Shown here: piece by piece, positions 8,103-16,719 of the stretch
How positions within the stretch are numbered: position 1 is the stretch's first letter
Layout of the letters: the number at the start of each line of letters is the position of its first letter
Source: Chloroherpetonaceae bacterium
GTDB lineage: Bacteria > Bacteroidota > Chlorobiia > Chlorobiales > Thermochlorobacteraceae
Reading direction: 5' to 3'
DNA length: 32,390 bases
Assembly (NCBI GenBank): GCA_025055975.1
Contig: JANWWM010000011.1
Coordinates: forward strand, 1-32,390
The notes under the pieces: generated by a model
What the model was told of the DNA's origin: nothing
What the model saw: only the letters and a program-made list of their open reading frames with translations
Databases searched by the model: none
Program-made: the position numbers and the translations under genes

Positions 8103-10241
8103 TCAAGCGTTGAGTTCGGCGGGTTCGGCGACCGTCGTCGGCAAGGTTATCGTGAAACGAGTTCCGATTTTTTCGTTGGATTCGAGCGCGATCGAACCGC
8201 CATGTCGGGTAACGACTTCTTTCACGTATGCCAAGCCCAATCCCGTGCCGATTTCTTTGGAGTGTTTTTCGCTTTGCACGCGATAAAACTTCGTGAAGAG
8301 TTTGCTTTGCGCTTCGGGCGGAATGCCGTAGCCATAATCCGTGATGGAAAAAATCGCGCGATTGGAATCGGCGCGCAGTTCAAGGTCTATCGTCCGATTC
8401 GGGTCGCCGTATTTGATGGCGTTGGTCATCAGGTTTTGAATCGCCTCCGACAAGAGTTCCTCCGAACCCATCACGATAGGCTCTTCGCCCTCTTGCTTGA
8501 AATGGAACGCGATCGATTTTTGTTGCGCTTGCGGTCGAAGCGCGTCTATGAGCGCTTGAACCACGAGGGCGAGATTGACTTTGGCTTTGACGATTTCCTG
8601 CCGTCCCGATTCCAAGCGCATCACGTCCAAGAAGCGATTGACGAGGCGAAGCAATTTGTTGCCGCTGTCGTGAATCATCGAGATGAACTCTTTTCGCTCC
8701 TCGTCGGTGAACGAAATGGGTTGCAGAAGCAAATCCGAGAAGCCGATGACGCTGTTGAGCGGCGAGCGCAACTCGTGCACGACGATGTTCATCGTTTCCG
8801 CTTTGATGCGTTCAAGTTCGCGCTCTTGCGTAAGGTCGTGCAAAATGATGAACGACCCGATGAGTTGTTTTTCTTGCGAGCGCAAGGCGACGGTTTGAAC
8901 GCGATAAGATTCCGTCGAGTCGCCAAACGTGACGTTGATTTCGCTTTGATGACGCTCCATCTCGAAATCGGACGCGCGGTCGGTCTGCGCGCTTTGCTTG
9001 ACGATCTTCACGAGCGGATGGCTGAAAAACGTCTGGCGCGTTGGCGGCTCGTCTTGAAAGCCAAGTTCCTTGCAGAGTTCCGCGAAACGCTCGTTTTGAA
9101 AAGTGAACTTGTCGTCGCTTCCCGCGACGCCAATCATGTCGCCGCTGTATGACATCAAAAGCCTCGTTTTCCACTCCTCGACGATGATTTTCTCGACGTT
9201 GAGCTTTTGATAGCGGTCGAGCGTTTGACGCATCGCGTCGATCGTTTCCGAAAGGACGCGCAGTTCGGGCAATTCCGACGGCTCGATTTTGCGCGAGAAA
9301 TCGAGCGACTGCATCGGCGCGACGGCTTCGACGAGTTTTTGAACGGGCTTGGTTACTTGCTTCGACGCGAGCCAAGCGGCGACAAACGCGACCGCCAACA
9401 CGACGGCGAGAAAGGAAAGCGAGAACCACAGCAAACGCTTCGCCGGCTCTAAAATCACCCTTTGCGGAACCGCCGCCACGAAACGCATCGGAAGGCTTTG
9501 AAACGGCGACGAGACGAGCAGAAACGTCTCGTCCTCGCGCTTCGACAAACGCGATTCGGGAATGGACGAGAGGCGCAACTCCGAAAAAGGCTTGAAATTT
9601 GGCGACGACCCCAAAGACGTCAGCGAATCGTCTTTGGCAAGGTAGAGCGCCAGTTCGGTCGCTTCGCCAAACGGAAGCGAAAGAAGCGCGCGAAACAGGT
9701 CGCTCGCGTCGAAGTGGCACGCGAGCAAATACGGTTTTTGCGCCAACTCGGTTTGAAAGCGCGTCGCCAAAACGACCGTCGCCGAGTCGACGCGATGAAA
9801 AGCGAAGGCAATGGACGAATCCAACGACGCGGGTCGCCACTCGTTTTCCGAAATCGCGTAATCGACGCTCGGATAAAGACTGCTTTGCGCTTGCAATTCG
9901 TCGCCCGTTTGAAGCGATAAAACCGACACGCGAATCAGGTCGGAATGCGTGGCGATTTGGTCTTTGAGCGCGAACTCGAACTGTTGCGGGCGCGTCGAGA
10001 AAATTTCGGCAAGACGCTTGGCGATGCGAAGTCGCTCCGCGAATTCCTTGTCGGCGGCTTGAATCGCGTAGCGCAATTGTTCGCTGACGATGGTCGTGCG
10101 CTCGTTCATCAACGCCTTGTCGTATTGCGGGCGAACAAAGACATAAACGACGACCAGAGAGACGAACAGAAGCGAAAACGAGACGGCGAAAAATCGCGCC
10201 CGCAACGAAAGGCGGGAAAGTATCGATGCGATGCGTGCCAC
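8103..10241 (-). CDS. Transmembrane sensor histidine kinase (HAMP-PAS-HisKA-HATPase)
   Basis: This is a membrane-bound histidine kinase of about 712 residues. TM1 (about 17-36) and TM2 (about 270-291) flank a periplasmic sensor region of some 230 residues resembling a Cache-type domain. HAMP (about 292-345) and a PAS-like region (about 360-475) follow. The phosphoacceptor His489 lies in VVHELRSPLN, and the ATP-binding domain shows NLMTNAIKYG, DYGYGIPP and GTGLGLAYVKEV, so all catalytic boxes look intact. No ATG is available upstream of TM1. I chose a GTG at 10241; a TTG at 10274 would add eleven residues. No response regulator is nearby. It starts 65 bases after the BLUF gene and its stop is 5 bases before the FecR start, so co-transcription is likely. 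Confidence 0.9.
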   Translation of the reverse strand: MARIASILSRLSLRARFFAVSFSLLFVSLVVVYVFVRPQYDKALMNERTTIVSEQLRYAIQAADKEFAERLRIAKRLAEIFSTRPQQFEFALKDQIATHSDLIRVSVLSLQTGDELQAQSSLYPSVDYAISENEWRPASLDSSIAFAFHRVDSATVVLATRFQTELAQKPYLLACHFDASDLFRALLSLPFGEATELALYLAKDDSLTSLGSSPNFKPFSELRLSSIPESRLSKREDETFLLVSSPFQSLPMRFVAAVPQRVILEPAKRLLWFSLSFLAVVLAVAFVAAWLASKQVTKPVQKLVEAVAPMQSLDFSRKIEPSELPELRVLSETIDAMRQTLDRYQKLNVEKIIVEEWKTRLLMSYSGDMIGVAGSDDKFTFQNERFAELCKELGFQDEPPTRQTFFSHPLVKIVKQSAQTDRASDFEMERHQSEINVTFGDSTESYRVQTVALRSQEKQLIGSFIILHDLTQERELERIKAETMNIVVHELRSPLNSVIGFSDLLLQPISFTDEERKEFISMIHDSGNKLLRLVNRFLDVMRLESGRQEIVKAKVNLALVVQALIDALRPQAQQKSIAFHFKQEGEEPIVMGSEELLSEAIQNLMTNAIKYGDPNRTIDLELRADSNRAIFSITDYGYGIPPEAQSKLFTKFYRVQSEKHSKEIGTGLGLAYVKEVVTRHGGSIALESNEKIGTRFTITLPTTVAEPAELNA

Positions 10242-10306
10242 GTCCAAACGCTTGACTTTCGACGAGGGCAGCAAAAATAAAGCAGGCGCGGCGCGCTCGC
10301 AAACAT

Positions 10307-10744
10307 TCAGCGCGACGAGAGAACGGTTCGCTTGCGTTCAAGCAAGTTGCGCAGAAATTCCACGCAGGAATCGCCGTCCAAACTCAAAGGGTCGAATGAC
10401 AAGTCGCCGCTGTACTTGATGTATTCGGGTTGAAAATCGCGCGACGTGGGAAAAAAGACGAGCGACATTTCCCACCCCTCGAAAGCGCGCCTTTTGACGC
10501 GGGCAAACTCAATGAGGTTGATGTTCTTGTGCCGCTTGTCTTGGAGAATCGTCGCAAAGAGTTTGTTGACGGGGTGAATGCCGCCCTCCAAGACTTGCAG
10601 AAACTTGCCCTCGCAATAAAGCAAGCCGCCCGAAATGAAAAGCGAGGCGTTCTTGACGCTGGCTTTCTCGGCGATGGATTTGACGTCTTGAAGCGAAAGA
10701 CCGTCGATGGCTTCGCTGTAATAGACCAAGCGATAAAGTTGCAT
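10307..10744 (-). CDS. BLUF-domain blue-light photoreceptor
   Basis: This 145-residue cytoplasmic protein is a short BLUF receptor, which binds FAD and responds to blue light by rearranging hydrogen bonds around the flavin. With the ATG start giving MQLYRLVYYS, the residue numbers match cyanobacterial PixD exactly. The photocycle residues are Tyr8, Asn32, Gln50 (in FLQVLEG), Trp91 and Met93 (in GWEM), so the site looks photoactive. A TTG start 42 bases upstream is possible but would spoil this match. After the BLUF core (about 1-97) comes a short C-terminal extension of about 48 residues with no recognisable output domain. As in PixD-type proteins, signalling would then rely on a partner. The next gene in the same direction is a histidine kinase, the obvious candidate partner (inference). 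Confidence 0.93.
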   Translation of the reverse strand: MQLYRLVYYSEAIDGLSLQDVKSIAEKASVKNASLFISGGLLYCEGKFLQVLEGGIHPVNKLFATILQDKRHKNINLIEFARVKRRAFEGWEMSLVFFPTSRDFQPEYIKYSGDLSFDPLSLDGDSCVEFLRNLLERKRTVLSSR

Positions 10745-10792
10745 CGTCGTCGTGAAAACGTTGAGCGAGCGAATGTCGCGCCCCAAAGAACG

Positions 10793-13700
10793 CTAACGAG
10801 CGATGGCGAGTTTCTCGATGCGCTCCGCCCGAAATCGCCCGTCCTGACTGCTTAAAATGACCTTGTAGAGATAAACGCCGTTGGCGACGAGATCGCCGTC
10901 GTCGTCTCTGCCGTCCCACTCGATGTTGATGCGATGCGCGGCTTGCGTCGCGCGCAAGGTCTTAATCAAGCGACCCGAAACGGCGTAGATTTTGATTTGC
11001 ACATCGATCAACTCGTTGGGGCGATTGTTCTCGATGACGAACGTCGTGCGGTCGCGGAACGGATTGGGGTAATTCATCGCGCGAGAGCCAAGCGCAAGGC
11101 GCGAGGAATCTTGAACGACGAAATCCAAAAAACGCTCGACGGAGTTGTTGAACGTGTCCCACGCCTTGAAACGAAGCGAGTAGCGTCCGTCGCGCAAGTT
11201 GCGGAACGGATAGCGAATCTCGCCGTCGGTGAAACTGCCTTCCTTGGCTTGATAGAAATCGTTGAGCGAGATGGGATTGCGTTCATCGCCGTTGACGACG
11301 AGCGTGATGGCGCGCCCAATGCTTTGCGTGAGATTGATGCCGTTCTCGTCGGAAAGTTCGGCGACGAAAATCGGATTTTGATGCGTAACGCCGCCCGACG
11401 TGAAGGAGCGATCGTTCAAATAGATGAGCGCGTCGGGAGGCGATTCGTCGCGTGGCGCGTTGGGGTTCGCGCCCGCGAAAACGACTTGCTCGGTCGCGCC
11501 CGAAGCCGTCAGGGAAAGGTCGCCCAAGTTGTGATTGTTCTTCCACGCATAAAGGCTGATTCTGCCCGAATTGACGCTGTCGTAAGAGATGTCTTTCGGC
11601 ACGACGAATTGAATCGCAAATCTGCCGTTGCGCGCTTCGACGACTCCGCGATAAACGAGCGCGTTTCGAACGTCATAGTATTCGTCAATCGCGCCGTCGC
11701 CTTCGTGGTCGGCGGGCGTTGCGCGAGCCGCGTCGAAAACGACGGTTGCGACTCTGCCGTTGAAATCCGAGACGACCGCGCCTTGCGGCGAGCGAATCGA
11801 GCCTGAAAGACGAGCGCGGCTCAACGCCGAAAGCGAGAACGTCGGCGAGCCTTGAAGCGCAACGCCGTTGACGGAATCAATCTGCGCGATGGCTCTGCCC
11901 GAAACCAAACGCATCGCGGGGTCGCCAAGCAAAAAGAAAAATCCCGCGTCGCTTCCGACCGCGTTGTTGAGCTTGAATCGATAGAACGACAAACCGACGG
12001 GCGAAGTCAAGCCATCGGCTTGGCGCGTCAGAAGTTGCCGAATGAGCGCGGGCGGCGCGAGCGAGCCGCTCGTTACCAAAATCGCGCGCGAGGTCGTAAA
12101 AAGCCCGACCGCGCCGCCGTTGGGCGCGAGAAACATCTGCTCCGCGCCGCTTTGAAAAAACGGATCGTCGCTTCTGCCGAAATCGCACGTCGCCGTAACG
12201 CAAAAGGTCAGCCGTCGTTGGTTGTTCAAAAGCCGCAGCGACGTGGCAGGCTCGAAAATGCGTTCCGCCGTCCACACGTTCGGGTTGCCGTGTCCGATGA
12301 AGTTCGTGATGAGCAAGCCCGCGTTGAGTTGGTTGATGATGTCGTTGTAGAGCGCGGGGAAGCGCCTGCCGCCGCCAATGCTTTCGGGGCGATAGAACGG
12401 GGCGTAAAGTTTGACGGCGTCGATGAACGGCGCGCTTAAACGAACCTCGCGCAAGGTCGCTTCGCTATCGCGCGTGAATTGATCGCGGGCGTGTCCAGGA
12501 AAGCGCACCGCGCCGTTGGGGTAATCGTCGGCAACAAGCCCCAAGCGATTGCGCCAATCGCCAAGGTCGGAATTGGTCTCGTAACCGATGATTTTCTCGA
12601 CGGCAAACTCCGCTTCGCGCGCCGATTGAACCGTCAGCCGACCAATCGCCAATTCGGGACGGAAATCCTCGCCTTGCACCGAGACGAAGAAATCGTCGGA
12701 GCAGTTGTAAGGCGCGAGTTCATTCGTTCTCTCCGCCGAAGCGAAGGCGGGAACTTTCGGATAGGCGCGACTGACGAGGTTGCGAAAATCCCAATCGCCA
12801 TCGCCCAAAAGCGCCACGTATTTCGGACGAAGTTCGTCGCTCGGCGCGTTGTCGTAAAGAAACTTGACGAAGTTGCGAATCGCCGAATAATCTTGCTTGC
12901 CGCCCGAAAATTCGTTGTAGATTTGTTCGGTGGAAACCATCGCGCATCGGAGCGCCAGCGACCCCCAACGCGCGTTGTCGCGCCGATGGTTGAACAGCCG
13001 CGTCGCCGCTTGTTCGTATTCCTTCGGATAAACGATGATGTATTCGGGACTCTGCGCCGTCAAACTGCGAATGTTCTGATTCGCCACGAGCGAGGCAGAA
13101 ACGGGTCGCTTGAACGAGTAGGAATTGTCGAAGGCGACATACTCCCGATAGACGCTCGGCGATTCGTCGCGCTGAAACGCGCCGCTTGGCGATACGCCCG
13201 AAATCGCTTGTCCCGACGAGACGTCCCAGACCACGAGCGACGACGAAAATCCCGAAAGACGATACTCAACGGTTCGCTCCGCCGTCAAGCCCACGAGCGA
13301 ATTGAACTTCAAGAAGCCGTTTTCCGCCTCGAAGCGTCGCCAGTAATCGACCTCGATCCAATCGGGATAAAGCGACGCGATGGGACTATTGCCCGAAAAC
13401 TCGACCGCGAGCGAAAGGCTCGGTTGCGACGGAATCGGAAACGAAGAGACATCGATGCTGAACGTGCCGCCCACGACATATGAGCCAACCGTGCCGCCAA
13501 ACGTCGTCATTTGACCGAGCGTCGCGCCGCCCAAGCGAATGGAAAAATTTTCGCCTTGGTTGCTGGCGAGAACGAAAAGCGAGCGCAACCGAGCGGGACG
13601 AGACGCATCGACCGACGGCGTGGCAAACGAATAAAGCGCGCTCCGACGCGAAGACGTGAGCGGCGCGTCGTAAAAATCAAGCCCGAAGTTCGCAAAGTGA

Positions 13701-14842
13701 ACGCGGTCGTTTTCGACGAAAACTTGGGTTTGAAACGATTGCGGAACGAAGGGCGACTGCGATTGAGCGGAGGGCAGAGAAGAAACGCGCCTGCCGTTTT
13801 CGCCATCGAGCGCGAGAAAAGCAAACGCCGAGTTCGTGAAGCGGTTGTTGTAATGCGTCAAGCGTCGTTGGCTCGCGTCGTAACGAACGCCTTGCGCGCC
13901 TTTGGCGTAGAAAAGAACGAAATCGCCCGCGTCGAATCTGCCGTCGCTTTCGCCCGAAACGAAAATCGCTTGCTCGCGCAGGTCGGGAATCGTCGGCGCG
14001 TTGACGCGCGAATCCAATTCCTCGCCGCCGTTGAAATAAATCTTGATTTTGCGCGGATCGACGGAATTCGGATTGATGCCGATGGATTCGAGGTAAGCGC
14101 GATCCAAGCGATAAACGCCTTCTTCGCGCAGTTCCAACTTGTAGAACCTGCCTGAACGCAAAACGCTTTGTCGAACCGTGTCGGTCGCGTCGTTTCGCAA
14201 CGGCGGAACGCGCCAGAATTTGCCGACGTCGTAATTGAGAAAATGCGAGAACGTCTCGTCGGCTTTTGGCGCAAAGCGCGCTTGAAACGCTTGCGCGGAC
14301 TCGAAGCGATCGAAGGAAATTCGGACGACGAGTTTCGTGAACTTTTGGAGCGTTTTGGTTCGCGCGTCGTATCGCAACGGGCGAAGCGCGATCGTGGAAA
14401 CGAAATAGCCGCGAGCGATTTCGGGCGTTGAAGCTTCGACGACGTTCGGCGAGGGCGCGCTCGCATAAGCGGGCGCGAACTCGTAAAGCGCGTTGCCCTC
14501 TCGATCGAAGGCGGGCGTTGGCGCAAGCAGAACGTTTGAAAGCCAAACGCTTTCCTGCGAAAGAATTTCCGCGCGCGGCGTTTGGCTCGAGCCGACGAGA
14601 ATCGAGAACGAAAACGTGGGAATGTCGGGCAACCCGACGCGCGCCGCGCTGGACGCTCCGCCCAAAAAGGAAAATCGCCGATACGTCGCGCCGCTAATTT
14701 CAATCGCGTCTTCGGGTTGCCATTCGGGCGAGAACGCGACGACGAGGCTGGTTTCGTCTTTGCGAAGAACGCTCAATCCGTTTTGAGCGCGCAAAGAAGC
14801 CAACGAACAAAAGACAAGCGCGAGCGCGAGCAAATGCCGCAT
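10793..14842 (-). CDS. porU: Type IX secretion system sortase PorU (C25 peptidase)
   Basis: The 1349-residue product resembles PorU, the outer-membrane-associated sortase that cleaves the C-terminal signal of T9SS cargo and attaches the cargo to the surface. The ATG at 14842 gives the signal peptide MRHLLALALVFCSLASLRAQ; longer upstream starts run through implausible basic sequence. The PorU N-terminal region is recognisable by YKLELREEGVYRLD and KIYFNGGEELD. The gingipain-like C25 domain holds the catalytic pair His851 (in IGHGNPNVW) and Cys886 (in VTATCDFGRSDDP). The C-terminus carries NYPNPF and then a FlgD/T9SS-like beta domain ending ERIEKLAIAR. PorU proteins are known to keep a C-terminal domain of this kind. 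A sigma70-like promoter lies immediately upstream. No porV or other T9SS gene is in the window. Confidence 0.92.
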   Translation of the reverse strand: MRHLLALALVFCSLASLRAQNGLSVLRKDETSLVVAFSPEWQPEDAIEISGATYRRFSFLGGASSAARVGLPDIPTFSFSILVGSSQTPRAEILSQESVWLSNVLLAPTPAFDREGNALYEFAPAYASAPSPNVVEASTPEIARGYFVSTIALRPLRYDARTKTLQKFTKLVVRISFDRFESAQAFQARFAPKADETFSHFLNYDVGKFWRVPPLRNDATDTVRQSVLRSGRFYKLELREEGVYRLDRAYLESIGINPNSVDPRKIKIYFNGGEELDSRVNAPTIPDLREQAIFVSGESDGRFDAGDFVLFYAKGAQGVRYDASQRRLTHYNNRFTNSAFAFLALDGENGRRVSSLPSAQSQSPFVPQSFQTQVFVENDRVHFANFGLDFYDAPLTSSRRSALYSFATPSVDASRPARLRSLFVLASNQGENFSIRLGGATLGQMTTFGGTVGSYVVGGTFSIDVSSFPIPSQPSLSLAVEFSGNSPIASLYPDWIEVDYWRRFEAENGFLKFNSLVGLTAERTVEYRLSGFSSSLVVWDVSSGQAISGVSPSGAFQRDESPSVYREYVAFDNSYSFKRPVSASLVANQNIRSLTAQSPEYIIVYPKEYEQAATRLFNHRRDNARWGSLALRCAMVSTEQIYNEFSGGKQDYSAIRNFVKFLYDNAPSDELRPKYVALLGDGDWDFRNLVSRAYPKVPAFASAERTNELAPYNCSDDFFVSVQGEDFRPELAIGRLTVQSAREAEFAVEKIIGYETNSDLGDWRNRLGLVADDYPNGAVRFPGHARDQFTRDSEATLREVRLSAPFIDAVKLYAPFYRPESIGGGRRFPALYNDIINQLNAGLLITNFIGHGNPNVWTAERIFEPATSLRLLNNQRRLTFCVTATCDFGRSDDPFFQSGAEQMFLAPNGGAVGLFTTSRAILVTSGSLAPPALIRQLLTRQADGLTSPVGLSFYRFKLNNAVGSDAGFFFLLGDPAMRLVSGRAIAQIDSVNGVALQGSPTFSLSALSRARLSGSIRSPQGAVVSDFNGRVATVVFDAARATPADHEGDGAIDEYYDVRNALVYRGVVEARNGRFAIQFVVPKDISYDSVNSGRISLYAWKNNHNLGDLSLTASGATEQVVFAGANPNAPRDESPPDALIYLNDRSFTSGGVTHQNPIFVAELSDENGINLTQSIGRAITLVVNGDERNPISLNDFYQAKEGSFTDGEIRYPFRNLRDGRYSLRFKAWDTFNNSVERFLDFVVQDSSRLALGSRAMNYPNPFRDRTTFVIENNRPNELIDVQIKIYAVSGRLIKTLRATQAAHRINIEWDGRDDDGDLVANGVYLYKVILSSQDGRFRAERIEKLAIAR

Positions 14843-14863
14843 AAAGCAATCAAATTTGCGAGC

Positions 14864-14893
14864 AATATACATTCGGCTTGAAAGGCGCGTCAA
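14864..14893 (-). promoter_or_regulatory. Candidate promoter for porU
   Basis: On the minus strand TTGACG and TATATT are separated by 18 bases, close to the sigma70 consensus. The -10 element ends about 21 bases before the porU ATG, which fits a short leader. It lies in the 76-base gap after the Uma2 gene, so porU and the genes behind it can probably be transcribed independently of holB. This is a motif match only. Confidence 0.5.
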
Positions 14894-14918
14894 GGCAAAT
14901 GTTTCGGACAGGGCGCGA

Positions 14919-15500
14919 TTATTTCGCAAGGGCGGTTTTCTCGTAGACGCTTTTGAGCGAAAGCGAAACGCCAAGCGAGGAGAGCGCGAGGGCGTCGTCG
15001 AGACTGGCGTATTCGCGCAAAAGCCATTCGCCCGATTTGATTTTCGCAAAATGCTCCGCGAAGACGCGGTCTTGCTCAACGGCAACGAACTCTTGAAGCG
15101 ACGGAATCGTCCGATAGGAAAGAAACTTGTCGCCTCGGTCGTAATCGCGCGTCGTTTTGGAGAGGACTTCAAACAAGACGATGGGGTTCAAAAGCGTGTC
15201 GCGCCCCGTTCCCGTTTTGGGCTCGACATATTGCGACTCGCCGCAAACGACCACGACGTCGGGGTAAGTGTCCAGCCCGTTGCCCGTTTGCACGCGCATT
15301 CCAGTCCCCATAACGCGACAGTTGGTTGATTTGAGAGCGGCGCGCAATTCGCTGCCCAAGTTCAAACAGATGATTTGATGTTGTTCCGAAGCGCCCATTT
15401 CGATATCGATGATTTCTCCGTTGAAAAAATCGTATCGCCGTTTTTGCGCTTCTTCGAGCGCGAGATATTCTTCGCGGGTATAGACTTTCGTTTCAATCAT
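14919..15500 (-). CDS. Uma2 family (DUF820) putative restriction-like endonuclease
   Basis: The product is a 193-residue protein of the Uma2 family, a PD-(D/E)XK nuclease-fold group very common in cyanobacteria and scattered through Chlorobi and Bacteroidota; its biological role is not settled. It starts at an ATG giving MIETKVYTREEYLAL; a TTG four codons upstream is less likely. The family signature is complete. YDFFNGEIIDI lies at 23-33, Asp81 in YPDVVVV, Glu111 in LFEVLSKTTRDYDRGDKF, followed by the YRTIPSLQEFV block. It sits 33 bases after holB and just before the porU promoter, with no partner methylase or second nuclease gene. It is intact with no sign of decay. Confidence 0.9.
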   Translation of the reverse strand: MIETKVYTREEYLALEEAQKRRYDFFNGEIIDIEMGASEQHQIICLNLGSELRAALKSTNCRVMGTGMRVQTGNGLDTYPDVVVVCGESQYVEPKTGTGRDTLLNPIVLFEVLSKTTRDYDRGDKFLSYRTIPSLQEFVAVEQDRVFAEHFAKIKSGEWLLREYASLDDALALSSLGVSLSLKSVYEKTALAK

Positions 15501-15533
15501 CGTCGTTGGCAATGTTGGCGTTGATGAAAATCG

Positions 15534-16688
15534 TCAAACGAGCGCTTCGTTGCGAATGAGCGATTTGAGGCGAATCGCAAGCGCGGCGAACGTGAGCGTC
15601 GGATTGGCGTTGCGAGAGAGCGCGTATCGAGCGTGCTCGATTTCTCGATCGATTTCGATGAAGTCCGCCGTCGGAAAGTTTTGCGCGAATCGCTTGACGG
15701 CATCGAGCGCGTCTTGATTGACGACGACGCTTTCGGATTTGGTCGCCAAAAATCGCGCCGCGTCTTGAAAGAAAAGAAGCGTCGCCAAAAGCGTTTGGAG
15801 TTGCTCGTCTCGGCTGCGCCTGGCGAGGTCTTCGATTTCGCGCATCAGTTCCAACTGCTTGCTTGGCGAAAGCGCGTAGCGCAGGAAGTTGAGCGCCTTG
15901 TCGCGCAATTCTTTCGCGGAAGAATCGCTCAAAACTTTTTGCGCGTAAAGAAAATTGCCTCGCGCAAACCGCGCCGCGAACATAATGTCGCTTTCGGAGC
16001 GGTCGGGAAAACGACGGCGCAACCCGTCCGCGAGTTGCTCGACCGAGAGCGACGAGAAGCGAATCGGCTGACAGCGCGAGACGATCGTTGGCAAAAGTTG
16101 TTCGGGGCGAGAAGAAATCAAAATGAACAGCACGTAAGGAGGCGGCTCTTCGAGCAGTTTAAGCAGTTTGTTCGCCGCCTCTGCGTTCATTCGCTCGGCT
16201 TGCGAGAGAACGAAAACGCGCTTCTTGTTGCCCGACGGCTTGAAGACGGACTTATCGATCAAAATCTCGATTTGCCTCGTCAAAATGCCCATCGCCTTGT
16301 CCATCTGCATCGTGAAGTAGGGGTTGCGGCGTTTTTCGTCGTAGAGACGCTTCAATTTTTCCAACGCTTCCTCTTGTTTTTCGCGCTTGGAGCCGCTCTC
16401 GGAAATTGGTTCGAGCAAAACGCCCTCGACGGGAAAAACGAGTTCGAGGTTCGGGTGCGCAAGATCGGCGAATTTTTGGCAACTGTCGCAAACGCCGCAG
16501 GCTTCGGCGTTGTCGAGCGCGTCGGACGAATCGCAGTTCAACGTTTTGGCGACTTCAAGCGCGGTGGCTTCTTTGCCAACGCCCTCTTGCCCGATGAAGA
16601 GATAGGCATTCGGCAAGCGCCCCAAGCGAATGGCGCGTCGCAAGACTTCCTTCTGTTTTTCTTGTCCGAGGATGTCGTTCCAACTCAT
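15534..16688 (-). CDS. holB: DNA polymerase III subunit delta-prime
   Basis: This is the delta-prime subunit of the clamp-loader complex, which helps open the sliding clamp at primer ends. The start ATG gives MSWNDILGQEKQKEVL, typical of the family. A P-loop-like GQEGVGKEA is at 33-41, with Glu in place of the usual Ser/Thr after Lys, as in delta-prime proteins that do not hydrolyse ATP. A four-cysteine zinc site is formed by Cys52, Cys64, Cys67 and Cys70. The AAA+ core continues with KLLKLLEEPPPYVLFILISS and an SRCQPIRF box. At 384 residues it is a little longer than usual because of an insertion of charged residues after the zinc site (about 95-120). It lies between ftsX and the Uma2 gene, with gaps of about 30 bases on both sides. 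Confidence 0.92.
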   Translation of the reverse strand: MSWNDILGQEKQKEVLRRAIRLGRLPNAYLFIGQEGVGKEATALEVAKTLNCDSSDALDNAEACGVCDSCQKFADLAHPNLELVFPVEGVLLEPISESGSKREKQEEALEKLKRLYDEKRRNPYFTMQMDKAMGILTRQIEILIDKSVFKPSGNKKRVFVLSQAERMNAEAANKLLKLLEEPPPYVLFILISSRPEQLLPTIVSRCQPIRFSSLSVEQLADGLRRRFPDRSESDIMFAARFARGNFLYAQKVLSDSSAKELRDKALNFLRYALSPSKQLELMREIEDLARRSRDEQLQTLLATLLFFQDAARFLATKSESVVVNQDALDAVKRFAQNFPTADFIEIDREIEHARYALSRNANPTLTFAALAIRLKSLIRNEALV

Positions 16689-16719
16689 CTCGCGTTTGAA
16701 TTTGAGGCGAAGTTAAAGC

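Noticed and set aside
8202-9152. 316-codon plus-strand frame opposite the membrane histidine kinase.
   Set aside because: It is antisense to intact HisKA and HATPase motifs and shows no family features.
2541-13999. Repeated GGCGCGTTGACGCG-like words in the PKD gene and once in porU as a DNA repeat element.
   Set aside because: They encode the recurring R-V-N-A-P linker in the same frame each time, so protein repeats and codon choice explain them.
14843-15172. Possible 110-residue N-terminal extension of PorU.
   Set aside because: It overlaps the Uma2 gene and is basic, serine-rich shadow sequence. The ATG at 14842 gives a normal signal peptide and lies just after a good promoter.
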